DNA of 12,028 nt from Deltaproteobacteria bacterium (GTDB lineage Bacteria > Desulfobacterota > Desulfobacteria > Desulfobacterales > SG8-13). The notes beneath the pieces were generated by a model, which made no database searches, was not told the DNA's origin, and saw only the letters and a list, made by a program, of their open reading frames with translations. Positions 1 through 6,749 of this stretch are shown one piece after another. A program made the translations under genes and the position numbers. The stretch's first letter is position 1, and every line of letters begins with the position of its first letter. Where the stretch lies: positions 1 to 12,028 of the forward strand of contig JAHEIV010000043.1 of assembly GCA_024639205.1 (NCBI GenBank). The letters are read 5' to 3'.

Positions 1-1
1 G

Positions 2-1417
2 GTGAGTGTGGATACCGCGGCAGCCGAGCAGGTGGCCGGCGTGCAGGTGGTTCGAGACGGGGAACTGGTGGCGGTACTGCACAAGTATCCCGATGCGGCC
101 CAGCAGGCCGCGGATCGCATCCAGGCAAAATACGTCACCGCCCAAACCGGAATCAATCACAAAACCATTTTCGACCATCTGCTCAAAAATGCGCCGCCTC
201 CGGTGGTGGCCGCTCAGGCCGGGGATCTTACGACCGGCCGGAAAAAAGCCGCCACCATTTTGGAGGAGACCTATTTGAACAGCTATGTCGCTCATGCGCC
301 CATGGAGACCCACACCGCCCTGGCCCATTTCGAAAACGGCAAAATGACGGTCTGGGCATCGACCCAATCGCCTTTTGGCGTTCAGCGCCGGGTGGCGCAG
401 GCGGTGAGCCTGCCAGTCGAAAAAGTACGTGTGATCACGCCGTTTGTGGGCGGGGGCTTTGGCGGAAAGAGCGCCTCGGCACAGGCCATCGAAGCCGCCC
501 GTCTGGCCAAACTTTCCGGCAAACCGGTGATGGTGATGTGGAGTCGCGAAGAGGAGTTTTTTTTCGATACCTTCCGGCCGGCGGCAGTGGTGAAGATCCG
601 CGGCGGTGTGGACGATGCCGGCAACATGGCCCTTTGGGACTACCGTGTTTATTTTGCCGGCCGGCGCGGCTGCGAGAACTTTTACGAAATTCCCCACCAC
701 CGGGAGGCGGTTTACGGAGAATGGCGCATCGCCCCGGGTATTCATCCCTTTGCGGTGGGGCCCTGGCGCGCTCCGGCGGCCAACACCAACGTGTATGCCC
801 GCGATCTGCACCTGAACTTGATGGCCGCAGCAACCGGTCGGGACCCTTTGGAATTTCGCCTGAGTCATCTCAAAGACTCGCGCATGCGCTCGGTGCTAGA
901 GGCGGTGGCCAAAAAGTTCGGCTATACGCCTGCCAAGCCTCCCAGCGGGCGGGGGATCGGTATCGCCTGCGGGATCGATGCCGAAGCCTACGTGGCGGCC
1001 ATGGCCGAGGTGCAAGTGGACGAAAACAGCGGCGCTATTCGGGTCAAGCGGGTGGCCTGCGCCCAGGAGATGGGCCAGGTCGTAAACCCGCAGGGCGCCA
1101 CCATTCAGATGGAAGGCTGCCTGACCATGGGGCTGGGCTACGCCCTGGCCGAGGAGATGCGGTTCGACAACGGCCGGCTGCAGGACACCAACTTCGACAC
1201 CTATCTTCTGCCGCGCTTTTCGTGGCTGCCCGAGATCGAAACCGTGATTGTGCCCAACACGGCGCTGCCCCCCAAGGGTGGCGGGGAGCCGGCCATTGTC
1301 TGCATGGGGGGTGTGCTGGCCACAGCCGTCCATGATGCCACCGGTGCCAAGTTGCTGCAGCTGCCCATGACTCGCGACCGGGTCAAGGCAGCCCTGCAAA
1401 ACAGAAAACTGTCATGA
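2..1417 (+). CDS. Xanthine dehydrogenase-family molybdopterin-binding subunit (CoxL/XdhA-like), 5' end cut by window
   Basis: This is the large catalytic subunit of a molybdenum hydroxylase, which hydroxylates a carbon centre (aldehyde, purine or N-heterocycle) with water as oxygen donor, normally paired with FeS and FAD partners. Only 471 residues are visible against roughly 700-780 for the family; the frame is open to the left edge, so the GTG at position 2 is internal. Visible residues 1-50 are the end of the a/b hammerhead domain. The Mo-cofactor domains follow: an APMETHTA segment near residue 100, the glycine loop GGGFGGK at 150-156, GPWRAPAANT near 253, and the C-terminal GGGEPA with Glu429 in the place of the family's catalytic glutamate. 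Both Mo-binding signatures are intact, so the enzyme looks functional. The stop lies 16 nt before the next gene's preferred GTG, suggesting co-transcription. The substrate cannot be told; the family call is firm. Confidence 0.9.
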   Translation: MSVDTAAAEQVAGVQVVRDGELVAVLHKYPDAAQQAADRIQAKYVTAQTGINHKTIFDHLLKNAPPPVVAAQAGDLTTGRKKAATILEETYLNSYVAHAPMETHTALAHFENGKMTVWASTQSPFGVQRRVAQAVSLPVEKVRVITPFVGGGFGGKSASAQAIEAARLAKLSGKPVMVMWSREEEFFFDTFRPAAVVKIRGGVDDAGNMALWDYRVYFAGRRGCENFYEIPHHREAVYGEWRIAPGIHPFAVGPWRAPAANTNVYARDLHLNLMAAATGRDPLEFRLSHLKDSRMRSVLEAVAKKFGYTPAKPPSGRGIGIACGIDAEAYVAAMAEVQVDENSGAIRVKRVACAQEMGQVVNPQGATIQMEGCLTMGLGYALAEEMRFDNGRLQDTNFDTYLLPRFSWLPEIETVIVPNTALPPKGGGEPAIVCMGGVLATAVHDATGAKLLQLPMTRDRVKAALQNRKLS

Positions 1418-1433
1418 ATAGGTGAGAAGAGAA

Positions 1434-2459
1434 GTGAAGCGAATACAACTTGTCGTTCTGGATGATTACGAAGGTCAGCTGGCCGCCGCTCCTGCCATGG
1501 CGCGCATGCGGGATCTGGCCGAGGTGACGATTTTTGATCGTCCCGTTGAGCCCTCCGATCTGCCGGATCTGGAAAAAACCCACGTGCTGATGGCCCTGCG
1601 GGAACGCACCCGGCTGGATGAAAAATTCCTCGATGCCTGCTCCCGCCTGGAGCTTGTGCTGCAGACCGGTGGGCACGCTTATCATCTCGACCGGGCGGCC
1701 GCAACCGAGCGCGGCATTGTCGTAGCGCTGGGGCGGCGGGTGACCCGGTCACAGGTCGTGGTGCCGGAACTGGTCTTTGCCTTCATGTTGGGCCTGGTCA
1801 GGAAGATCTACCCGCTGACTGCGAAAATGTCGAAAGGGGAATGGCCTCAGGCAATGGGCGGCTGTCTGGCCGGCCGCACCCTGGGTATTCTCGGCTGCGG
1901 CCGAATCGGCCGGCCGGTGGCGCAGCTCGCGGCGGCATTGGGAATGAACGTCACGGCCTGGGATCGCGGATCCGGTAACGAAACCGGCGATCCGCCCGTT
2001 CGGCGGCTGCCCCTGGATGACTTGCTCGCCGGCGCCGACATCGTTTCCATCCACCTGCGCCTGTCCGATGAGTCGCGCGGCTTGCTCGATCGGAAGCGGC
2101 TGGCCAAGATGAAACCGACCGCCCTGCTGATCAACACTTCCCGCGGGGCAATTGTCGACGAGGATGCGCTAATTAATGCACTGCGTGAAAACCGCATCGC
2201 CGGCGCCGGGTTGGACGTTTTCGCCGTCGAGCCGCTGTCCGCATCCAGTCCGTTGAGAACGCTGCCGAACGTTTTGCTGACGCCGCACATTGGCTGGCAG
2301 GTCGATGAGGTGTTGCGCGAATTCGTCGAGATCGCCGCAGACCAGCTCGACGGCTGGTTAAAAGGGCAGCTTCCGGCAAACGAGGTGTTGAACCCGGAAG
2401 CCGCCGGCGTGCCTCGCGAGCGTATGGGCGGGATCACAACCGCCACCGCAGCGAAGTAG
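1434..2459 (+). CDS. D-2-hydroxyacid dehydrogenase (NAD-dependent, SerA/PGDH-like fold)
   Basis: An NAD(P)-dependent oxidoreductase that interconverts a 2-hydroxy acid and its 2-oxo acid in the cytoplasm. I chose the GTG at 1434 because GGTGAGAAGAG directly precedes it as a ribosome binding site; the in-frame GTG at 1422 has no such site. That gives 341 residues, normal for the family (310-350). The N-terminal part carries substrate-domain features; the Rossmann motif GCGRIG sits near residue 155. The catalytic triad is recognisable: Arg in LLINTSRGAIVDEDAL, Glu in AGAGLDVFAVEPL, and His in LTPHIGW near residue 284. The position right behind a molybdenum hydroxylase subunit suggests both act in one carboxylate, aldehyde or heterocycle catabolic route; that is inference. 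The gene converges on the histidine phosphatase; the 160-nt gap between them shows no convincing terminator. Confidence 0.9.
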   Translation: MKRIQLVVLDDYEGQLAAAPAMARMRDLAEVTIFDRPVEPSDLPDLEKTHVLMALRERTRLDEKFLDACSRLELVLQTGGHAYHLDRAAATERGIVVALGRRVTRSQVVVPELVFAFMLGLVRKIYPLTAKMSKGEWPQAMGGCLAGRTLGILGCGRIGRPVAQLAAALGMNVTAWDRGSGNETGDPPVRRLPLDDLLAGADIVSIHLRLSDESRGLLDRKRLAKMKPTALLINTSRGAIVDEDALINALRENRIAGAGLDVFAVEPLSASSPLRTLPNVLLTPHIGWQVDEVLREFVEIAADQLDGWLKGQLPANEVLNPEAAGVPRERMGGITTATAAK

Positions 2460-2619
2460 CAGACCGGTGAGGGCATATTGACGATCGGAGACGTGAACGA
2501 CGTTGACGGACAGCGTCGGTGAACATAAAGACCGCAGTGCCGAATGATTCATCTGCACCGCACGTGCATCCACACCGGCCGGTTGCAAGCAATTGATCAG
2601 CAATACTTGTACGCCGATG

Positions 2620-3279
2620 TTACGGTTGTGCGAATTGGTCGGCAAGCTGTTGCCATTGGTCCGGTTCCAGCAACTTCACCAGTTGAAACTCTTTTCCTCC
2701 CGACGGTGCAAATATGCCGGCGCCGGCCTCACCGGTGTATGCGCCCGAGGCCGCCCTCATGAGATTGCCGTGGGCAACGAGAACCGTGTTGGTACCGGGT
2801 ATCGGCGGTCTTGCCAATTCCCGCTGCGCCCGCTCGATCACCGCCTCCCGACCACCGACCATTTGTGCCACCCGCATGTTCATGATCACCCGTGTCGGTA
2901 CCACAGGCCCCAGGTCCATGAGCTGCGCGGTTTGCCGGGTGCGGCAGTATTCACTTGAAAGCACGCGGCCAATGGGAATCTTCAGGCGGCGAATGGCCTC
3001 ACCGATTCGGCGTGCAACGGCGCGGCCCTGGTTCGAGAGCTGCCGCATCCTGTTCGGGTCGCAGCTCGTCCACTCGCCTACGGCGGTAACATAATCATCC
3101 TGGGACCAGTCAGTTGCGGCATGGCGGAAGTAGATGATGTAGCCGCCCCGGCGAAGCGCATCGACCAGGGCTTGGCCGGAGAGCGGATCCTGGGAAAAGG
3201 CGTGCTCTGTTAATCCGGCAACAGCGGCAACCGCCCAGAAGCAGACGACTGCCAACCACCAACCATTTTTTATTTTCAT
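2620..3279 (-). CDS. Exported histidine phosphatase family protein
   Basis: A phosphoglycerate-mutase-like histidine phosphatase, predicted to remove phosphate from an unknown small molecule or polymer in the periplasm. From the ATG at 3279 the product has 219 residues and begins with a classical signal peptide: MKIKN, a hydrophobic run, then a likely cut near HAFS-QD. The catalytic core is visible: RHA with phospho-accepting His53 in YFRHAATDW, Arg113 in SSEYCRTRQT, and the second His170 in LVAHGNLMRA. Alternative starts are ATG 3288 and GTG 3339; the GTG has the better AAGG ribosome site and lies only 10 nt from the upstream gene's stop, but it would place 20 acidic residues in front of the signal peptide. 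It is the last gene of a compact minus-strand cluster with the DUF6152- and DUF6644-like genes. The family is clear; the substrate is unknown. Confidence 0.87.
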   Translation of the reverse strand: MKIKNGWWLAVVCFWAVAAVAGLTEHAFSQDPLSGQALVDALRRGGYIIYFRHAATDWSQDDYVTAVGEWTSCDPNRMRQLSNQGRAVARRIGEAIRRLKIPIGRVLSSEYCRTRQTAQLMDLGPVVPTRVIMNMRVAQMVGGREAVIERAQRELARPPIPGTNTVLVAHGNLMRAASGAYTGEAGAGIFAPSGGKEFQLVKLLEPDQWQQLADQFAQP

Positions 3280-3349
3280 CACTGGCATTGCAATATCTAC
3301 AGGATCCGGTTCGTTTGTGACTTCAGCCGATGGCGGCACCTTGCAGGCC

Positions 3350-3835
3350 TTAAAAGTAACCGATCAGACGCCCTAGCACCAGGGCTGTCAGCCAGGCAAC
3401 AAGGGAGACGCAGGCAACGGCCCGCAAACGCCACGTAATACATCCCGGCGCAGGCCGCTCCAGCAAGCGTTCATCCGGCATCGCCCCACGCAATGCCACG
3501 GCATTCAACAGGCCGGCTGCGACGAAACCCATTTTGGAAAGAAACAGGCCGGAGTGGATATACTCCGAGGCGCGTGTAGCGAACAGCAGCGCCCCGCAAA
3601 CGATGGCCAACGCCAGCCCCGCGCTCGCGGTGCGAGTCAGCACTCGCCACAGGGGATAAAGCGGCATCGAAGGCCAAACCCCAAGCAGGCGAAGGTCGAG
3701 CGGTACAATGGCGCCGACCAGCAGCGCCACACCGAGAATGTGTCCCGCATTAACCAGTGGGTAGGCCCAAACCGAACCGCGCAACCCCCTGGCCAGCGCA
3801 GTTGCTTCCAGTGCTGCTGTCCACTCTTCCATCAT
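3350..3835 (-). CDS. Four-helix inner-membrane protein, DUF6644-like
   Basis: A 161-residue integral membrane protein of unknown function. Hydrophobic segments lie near residues 28-50, 68-88, 100-118 and 138-158, which makes four probable helices. The N-terminal pattern, a tryptophan-rich lead followed by YPLVNAGHILGVALLVGAI and then LDLRLLG, resembles what I recall of the DUF6644 family; His32 in the first helix is a candidate functional residue. I prefer the ATG at 3835 (MMEEWTAAL); the frame is open back to a TTG at 3856 immediately after the upstream stop, but there is no good ribosome site there, and only weak GGCGA in front of 3835. It sits 21 nt downstream of the DUF6152-like gene and 10-70 nt upstream of the phosphatase, so the three are probably translated from one message. 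No function is claimed. Confidence 0.75.
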   Translation of the reverse strand: MMEEWTAALEATALARGLRGSVWAYPLVNAGHILGVALLVGAIVPLDLRLLGVWPSMPLYPLWRVLTRTASAGLALAIVCGALLFATRASEYIHSGLFLSKMGFVAAGLLNAVALRGAMPDERLLERPAPGCITWRLRAVACVSLVAWLTALVLGRLIGYF

Positions 3836-3856
3836 CACGGTGTCGCCGGCAGGCAA

Positions 3857-4246
3857 TCAGGACTGACGGTCCGGGTACAGGTCATAATCTCTGCCATCGA
3901 TCACCACGCGTTCGGCCTTCACCAGCCGTTCTCCTTCTTTGGCAGAGCGGTGGCCGTGAACGGTTATGGTCCGTCCCTTACGGAGCAGTTCATCGGTGAG
4001 TCCCGCCCTTTCGTTTCGCCACGGCTGTCCCACTTCGACCACCCAGGTTTGACTATCCACTGCCAGGGTGACCTCGCCGTGAGGATTGCCCAAACGTACG
4101 TCGATGATCTTACCGGTGATTTCGAACTCCTGATCCGTCGCCCATCCCCAGCCATGGTGCGCCGATAGTTCCTGCGGCAGCAGCGTTCCCACAGCCATCG
4201 CAAAAATGGCCGACAAACATATTATCTGAAACAAACGTGAATTCAT
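3857..4246 (-). CDS. Small exported protein, DUF6152-like
   Basis: A 129-residue secreted or periplasmic protein of unknown function. The ATG at 4246 is preceded by AGGAG at 8 nt spacing; the longer open frame starting at 4267 is ignored because it would include that ribosome site. Residues 1-29 form a signal peptide ending in LSA, and the mature protein would start directly with HHGW, a pattern I associate with the DUF6152 family, followed by a small beta-rich domain with IDVRLGNPHGE and VERVVIDGRDYDL-like strands. A free N-terminal His-His suggests possible metal binding, which is speculation. The stop is immediately followed by the open frame of the four-helix membrane protein. The family call is from memory of motifs; that it is a real exported protein is more certain. 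Confidence 0.75.
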   Translation of the reverse strand: MNSRLFQIICLSAIFAMAVGTLLPQELSAHHGWGWATDQEFEITGKIIDVRLGNPHGEVTLAVDSQTWVVEVGQPWRNERAGLTDELLRKGRTITVHGHRSAKEGERLVKAERVVIDGRDYDLYPDRQS

Positions 4247-4268
4247 AATCAAATCTCCTGGTCCCAAT

Positions 4269-4307
4269 CTTTACACTGAAGCTAAAGCTGAATTTCGGCG
4301 TGTAAAG
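4269..4307. repeat. 8-bp inverted repeat upstream of the DUF6152-like gene
   Basis: CTTTACAC at 4269-4276 and GTGTAAAG at 4300-4307 are perfect inverted copies separated by 23 nt. The pair lies between the MFS stop and the start of the DUF6152-like gene. No T-tract follows on the minus strand, so it is not a standard intrinsic terminator; it could be an operator or a leader hairpin. Confidence 0.4.
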
Positions 4308-4336
4308 GAACTGTGTCCAATTTCGTTTGGTTGCCA

Positions 4337-5569
4337 TCAAGCGCTGTGAGTGGCCAGCCTGCCGATCGGGTGTTCCTTAATGGGCCAATGAACTATAGCG
4401 GCCATGATGCCCAGGGCAACGGCCAGCCACCACACCGCATCGTAGCTGCCGCTTCGATCATACAACCACCCGCCGAGCCACACCCCGATAAAGCTTCCGA
4501 TCTGGTGGCCGAGAAACACCACACCATAGAGCAATGCCATGTAGCGGGTTCCGAACATGACCGCAACCAGGCCCGAAGTTGCCGGTACGGTCGCCAGCCA
4601 CAAAAATCCCATCACGGCGCTGAAAACAACCACCGAGATAAGACTGTACGGAATCAGCAAAAACACGGTTATGGCCACGGCACGGCTGAGGTAGATAAAA
4701 ACCAGCACGTGACGCTTGAGGATCCTGCCGGAAAGGATTCCCGAAAGGTAGGCGCCAAATACATTGCACAACCCTATGATCGATATGCTCCACGCACCGA
4801 CGGTGGCATCGAAGCCGATATCGGTCAAAAACGCGGGCATATGCGCGGTGATGAAGGCTACGTGAAAACCGCAAACAAAGAATCCGGAAACCAGCAGCAC
4901 GTACGACCGGTGGCCCATCGCTTCCTGCAGGGCTTGCGGGACGGTTTGACCATCGATTTGTTGTACGGCCTCCTGTTTTCCGGAGTACGGGGCCAGCGGC
5001 ATCGCCAGCAGGGCCATGGCCAGTGACGATCCTGCCAGGATATTTAGGGCCATGGACCAGCCGAAAGCATCGATCAACAGCTGGGCCATGGGAACCACCG
5101 CAAACTGACCTAAGGACCCGGCTGCCGTGCCGAGCCCCAATGCCCACTGCCGCCGCTCTTCGCCCACCGCCCTGGCCATGGCCGGCAGGATGATACCGAA
5201 AGATGTTCCGGCCACCCCGGCACCGACCAGCAGACCGGTGGAAGCGTTCAGCATCCAGGGATTGTCGACCCCTGACATCAACAGCATGCCAAGTGCATAG
5301 CAGATCGTACCGGCGACGATCACTTTTACGTTGCCGAAGCGATCGGCCATTCCGCCGGCAAAAACAGCCACGATCCCCCAGCACAGGTTCTGAACGGCCA
5401 GCGCAACGGAAATAACTTCCCGTCCCCAGCCGTTTGCTTCCGTGATCGGTTTGACAAACAAGCCAAACCCGGACCGATAACCGAACGACAGCAATAGCAG
5501 CAGACACGCGGATATAATCAACCATCCGCTGAACAGATGGCTTTCAGGCTCGATGGTATTTTTGGCCAT
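4337..5569 (-). CDS. Major facilitator superfamily transporter (MCT/OFA-like)
   Basis: A 410-residue, probably 12-helix inner-membrane carrier of the MFS_1 type. The ATG at 5569 has GGAG 7 nt upstream. The first helix contains YRSGFGLFVKPI, a pattern common in monocarboxylate and oxalate/formate-type MFS carriers, and the loop between helices 2 and 3 carries the MFS signature as GGMADRFGN at residues 72-80. A soluble loop around residues 205-225 divides the two six-helix halves. Length and helix spacing are normal, and no truncation is seen. The likely substrate is an organic anion, but the sequence does not show it. It is transcribed in the same direction as the DUF6152-like gene 90 nt further on and may be co-transcribed with it. 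Confidence 0.88.
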   Translation of the reverse strand: MAKNTIEPESHLFSGWLIISACLLLLLSFGYRSGFGLFVKPITEANGWGREVISVALAVQNLCWGIVAVFAGGMADRFGNVKVIVAGTICYALGMLLMSGVDNPWMLNASTGLLVGAGVAGTSFGIILPAMARAVGEERRQWALGLGTAAGSLGQFAVVPMAQLLIDAFGWSMALNILAGSSLAMALLAMPLAPYSGKQEAVQQIDGQTVPQALQEAMGHRSYVLLVSGFFVCGFHVAFITAHMPAFLTDIGFDATVGAWSISIIGLCNVFGAYLSGILSGRILKRHVLVFIYLSRAVAITVFLLIPYSLISVVVFSAVMGFLWLATVPATSGLVAVMFGTRYMALLYGVVFLGHQIGSFIGVWLGGWLYDRSGSYDAVWWLAVALGIMAAIVHWPIKEHPIGRLATHSA

Positions 5570-5601
5570 ACCGAATCTCCGTCATAAATAGCGTTTCAGG
5601 T

Positions 5602-5613
5602 ATTGTATACAGT
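5602..5613. promoter_or_regulatory. Candidate GntR-type operator palindrome upstream of the MFS gene
   Basis: ATTGTATACAGT, with the perfect core TGTATACA at 5604-5611, lies about 35 nt upstream of the MFS start. Many FCD-type GntR regulators bind TTGTATACAA-like sites, so this could be the operator controlling the transporter. No GntR gene is in the window, so the link is inference. Confidence 0.35.
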
Positions 5614-5733
5614 TGCAAAAGAACTTCTATGGAGAAATGGGCGCAACTTCCACACATCGATAAAACTGTCATCCCGGAGGGCGGCAGATGCGACCGGTAT
5701 CACCGCAGCGGCCGTCGAATTGACCGAAACCGG

Positions 5734-6246
5734 TTATCCGGTGATAAGGGTTGTATCCAGCCAGCCGTAGACTTGCACCTCCATGCTTTCGCCGGCGAAA
5801 TGCTGATGTTCGGTTTTGACATAGATGCCGTTGATGCTTCGATAAAATCGCCGGTAGGGATTGAGCTTGAGAACCCGAACCAGCATGGAGTGAATACCGG
5901 ATTGTTGCAGCTGCGCTGCCAGGGCGGATACCAGTTTTGCACCGATTCCCCGTCGTTGATTCTGTTTCAGCACGTAAAGGGTGTATATTTCACCGTTGTA
6001 GATCTCGTCGCCATGTCTTTCCCGGCCGCCGGTAACGAAACCGACAATTCTGCCGGCATTTTCCGCCACAAAACTGACGATCTGATTGCGGTTGAGCTCG
6101 TTCGTAAAAGCCTGCTCCTGGCGGGCAGCCGACATTTCGAACAAATAACCAAAGGGTATCAGGCTCAAGTAGGTGTCCCGCCAGGTCTGCACGTAGATAC
6201 GAGACATGAAAGGCGCGTCAGCGGTTTTAGAGGGCCGAATCACCAT
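5734..6246 (-). CDS. GNAT family N-acetyltransferase
   Basis: A 170-residue cytoplasmic acetyltransferase of the GNAT fold, which moves an acetyl group from acetyl-CoA to an unknown amine. The N-terminal MVIRPSKTADAPFMSRIYV matches the usual first strand and helix, and the acetyl-CoA pyrophosphate-binding motif A is QRRGIGA at residues 97-103, following the strand IYTLYVL. The C-terminal part has the usual LNPYRRFYRSINGI helix and a closing strand. The length is typical. The start ATG at 6246 has only a weak GGTG-like ribosome site. A sigma70-like promoter lies just upstream, so it is probably transcribed alone. The 164 nt between its stop and the MFS start hold no gene I can support. The acceptor substrate is unknown. 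Confidence 0.88.
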   Translation of the reverse strand: MVIRPSKTADAPFMSRIYVQTWRDTYLSLIPFGYLFEMSAARQEQAFTNELNRNQIVSFVAENAGRIVGFVTGGRERHGDEIYNGEIYTLYVLKQNQRRGIGAKLVSALAAQLQQSGIHSMLVRVLKLNPYRRFYRSINGIYVKTEHQHFAGESMEVQVYGWLDTTLITG

Positions 6247-6280
6247 GAGCTTTCACCATCAATTCATTTCCGACCCGCAT

Positions 6281-6309
6281 AACATAATACTGTGAATCAT
6301 CGCGGTCAA
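6281..6309 (-). promoter_or_regulatory. Sigma70-like promoter of the GNAT gene
   Basis: On the minus strand TTGACC (6304-6309) and TATGTT (6281-6286) are separated by exactly 17 nt. Transcription would start near 6274, giving a leader of about 28 nt before the GNAT start codon. Confidence 0.55.
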
Positions 6310-6420
6310 AGCCGGATGCACAAAGGGCAGGGGACACCATTCAGTAAAAAAAAGAAGGGACGTCCTTAAATAATTCAATAACTAGGAAAGATAGAGGACG
6401 GGAGAAAGACAAGGGCCATC

Positions 6421-6540
6421 CTTAACTTTGTTATTCCGCATTCTCGGCCGGGTATAAGTTGGACCGATCAAGTCCAGCTGAGTGAAATGGCGTTTTCTGC
6501 TGTCAAATCAGCCGTTGCGAGTGGAAAGAGTATTGAATAA
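6421..6540 (+). pseudogene. Possible transposase C-terminal remnant
   Basis: Inside the element an open frame without its own start ends at TAA 6538-6540. Its last part reads LSEMAFSAVKSAVASGKSIE, which resembles the short helix-turn-helix tail of some REP-associated transposases. The catalytic HUH and tyrosine motifs are absent. This is a 39-codon relic at most, and the similarity is by eye only. Confidence 0.3.
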
Positions 6541-6548
6541 CAAAAGGG

Positions 6549-6666
6549 TTTAGAATGGATCGACGGTTATTGAGTTATTTAAGGACGTCCCTACTTGTGT
6601 TTTAGAATGGATCGACGGTTATTGAATTATTTAAGGACGTCCCTACTTGTTGGTCCCTACTTGTTG
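6549..6666 (+). repeat. 52-bp tandem duplication plus 14-bp tandem duplication of the element's right end
   Basis: A 52-bp unit beginning TTTAGAATGGATCGACGG occurs at 6549-6600 and again at 6601-6652, differing at one internal base (G/A) and in the last two bases. The final 14 bases of the second unit, GTCCCTACTTGTTG, are repeated perfectly at 6653-6666. This is seen directly. Confidence 0.9.
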
Positions 6667-6690
6667 CATGCTTCGATTCGTGATTATGTT
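6661..6690 (+). promoter_or_regulatory. Weak candidate promoter for the selenoprotein gene
   Basis: TTGTTG (6661-6666) and TATGTT (6685-6690) are 18 nt apart. The -35-like hexamer is the last part of the duplicated mobile-element end. A small inverted repeat, CGGCT-TG-AGCCG, lies at 6709-6720 between this site and the ribosome binding site. Both matches are modest. Confidence 0.3.
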
Positions 6691-6749
6691 GTTGGCAATA
6701 ACGAATATCGGCTTGAGCCGAATGACTCTGTCACGTTGAGGTGGATCCA

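Larger units (their letters stand above)
6356..6666. mobile_element. Internally deleted, MITE-like element with 27-bp terminal inverted repeats, probably RAYT/Y1-transposase derived
   Basis: The left end (6356-6382) begins AGGGACGTCCTTAAATAA. Its exact 27/27 reverse complement is at 6618-6644, with a second copy differing at one base at 6566-6592. The ends contain the 8-bp palindrome GGACGTCC. Between them are only about 180-235 bp, too few for a transposase gene. REP-associated tyrosine transposases of Desulfobacterota are, as I recall, often framed by GGACGTCC-type ends, so I read this as a non-autonomous deletion derivative mobilised in trans. No target duplication was recognised. A run of A at 6346-6353 and a GGGGACACCAT motif at 6330-6340 just outside the left end may be a fragment of another such element. 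The RAYT assignment is less sure than the repeat structure. Confidence 0.6.

Noticed and set aside
538..1335. 265-codon plus-strand open frame inside the molybdenum hydroxylase gene
   Set aside because: Arg/Gly-rich shadow of a well-supported gene in another frame.
2460..2619. Search for a terminator between the convergent hydroxyacid dehydrogenase and phosphatase genes
   Set aside because: Only 4-bp stems such as GACG/CGTC were found and no T-run, so no terminator is called.
4313..5026. 237-codon plus-strand open frame
   Set aside because: It is the antisense of the MFS gene; composition is His/Gln/Arg-rich and shows no domain.
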